Part shown: piece after piece, positions 5,571-5,706 of the stretch
How the letters are laid out: every line of letters starts with the position of its first letter
How positions within the stretch are numbered: the stretch's first letter is position 1
Assembly: GCA_031284085.1 (NCBI GenBank)
Contig: JAITAM010000160.1
Coordinates: 1-5,706 of the forward strand
Reading direction: 5' to 3'
Length of the DNA stretch: 5,706 nucleotides
DNA from: Spirochaetaceae bacterium
GTDB taxonomy: Bacteria; Spirochaetota; Spirochaetia; Treponematales; Breznakiellaceae
Position numbers and translations under genes: made by a program
Notes under the pieces: generated by a model
Told to the model about the DNA's origin: nothing
The model's input: only the letters and a program-made list of their open reading frames with translations
Database searches by the model: none

Positions 5571-5706
5571 CTTGGTCAACAGCCCGCCAGCTTTGTTTCA
5601 AAGGTTGTTCTATCGGGAACGGCGTACGGCTTTCTGCTTGTAAAAAGCCGCCTGAGGTCTGACCCTTTGGGCTAGGAGGAGAGCTTCCACCGCATAGTGT
5701 GGAGAC
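5571..5706. other. GC-richer non-coding stretch at right edge, possibly a structured RNA
   Basis: No frame on either strand gives a convincing protein across this stretch. It is richer in GC than the AT-rich DNA at 5541-5570 and can form several hairpins: CTTTG-TTT-CAAAG near 5592-5604, CGGCTTT pairing with AAAGCCG across a ten-base loop near 5627-5650, and TCCAC pairing with GTGGA near 5686-5703. AACA/TGTT and CCCG/CGGG segments at about 5579-5617 could form crossing pairs. It does not show the signatures checked for: the RNase P P4 motif, the tmRNA ends, the SRP RNA core, or FMN, TPP and SAM riboswitch cores. A minus-strand frame reading SPHYAVEALLLAQRV and ending in VRRSR could be the C terminus of an upstream gene. 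Identity unresolved. Confidence 0.2.

Noticed and set aside
5571..5706. RNase P RNA, 6S RNA or cobalamin riboswitch
   Set aside because: Loose resemblances only (GAGGAGAGC, TCGGGAACGG). The invariant RNase P P4 sequence and the cobalamin box are absent, and 6S could not be judged by eye.

Overview
The window looks like chromosomal DNA from a host-associated spirochete, most likely a Treponema. The evidence is a fused AroD-AroE protein, an HslV with a short N-terminal propeptide as in other spirochetes, low-to-moderate GC, and the overall gene style. This assignment is inferred from protein character and was not tested by any search. All supported genes lie on the minus strand, so transcription runs from right to left.

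Right to left: 5432-5706 is non-coding upstream DNA with a GC-rich hairpin and a GC-richer, possibly structured stretch that runs off the window. Next come hslV (4889-5431) and hslU (3354-4892), coupled by a 4-base GTGA overlap; they encode the two halves of the HslVU ATP-dependent protease. HslU carries about 60 extra residues in its I domain. Two unrecognised genes follow: an 89-residue acidic protein (2962-3231) and a 176-residue exported protein with what looks like two BamE-like repeats (2398-2928). A terminator-like hairpin (2350-2367) comes next, then aroDE (828-2321), which encodes a bifunctional 3-dehydroquinate dehydratase / shikimate dehydrogenase for two consecutive shikimate-pathway steps.

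The left 830 bases hold the most unusual material. Between the end of aroDE and the start of murI (glutamate racemase, running off the left edge at base 1) lie two adjacent but different tandem-repeat arrays with the same 23-base period. Array B (474-772) is 13 units of exactly 23 bases. Array A (about 308-468) contains five dyads AGTTG-N4-CAACT at 23/23/23/24-base spacing, with conserved arms and varying centres. Between array A and murI is a GC-richer stretch with a start-less open frame that may be a gene remnant. An extended -10 box sits so close to the murI start codon that the mRNA is predicted to be leaderless or nearly so.

Functionally, the window combines protein quality control (HslVU), aromatic precursor synthesis (AroDE) and peptidoglycan precursor synthesis (MurI), with no obvious link beyond co-orientation. 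No CRISPR, insertion sequence, tRNA or rRNA gene was recognised. The repeat arrays are the best candidates for something undescribed, but their function cannot be read from the sequence.
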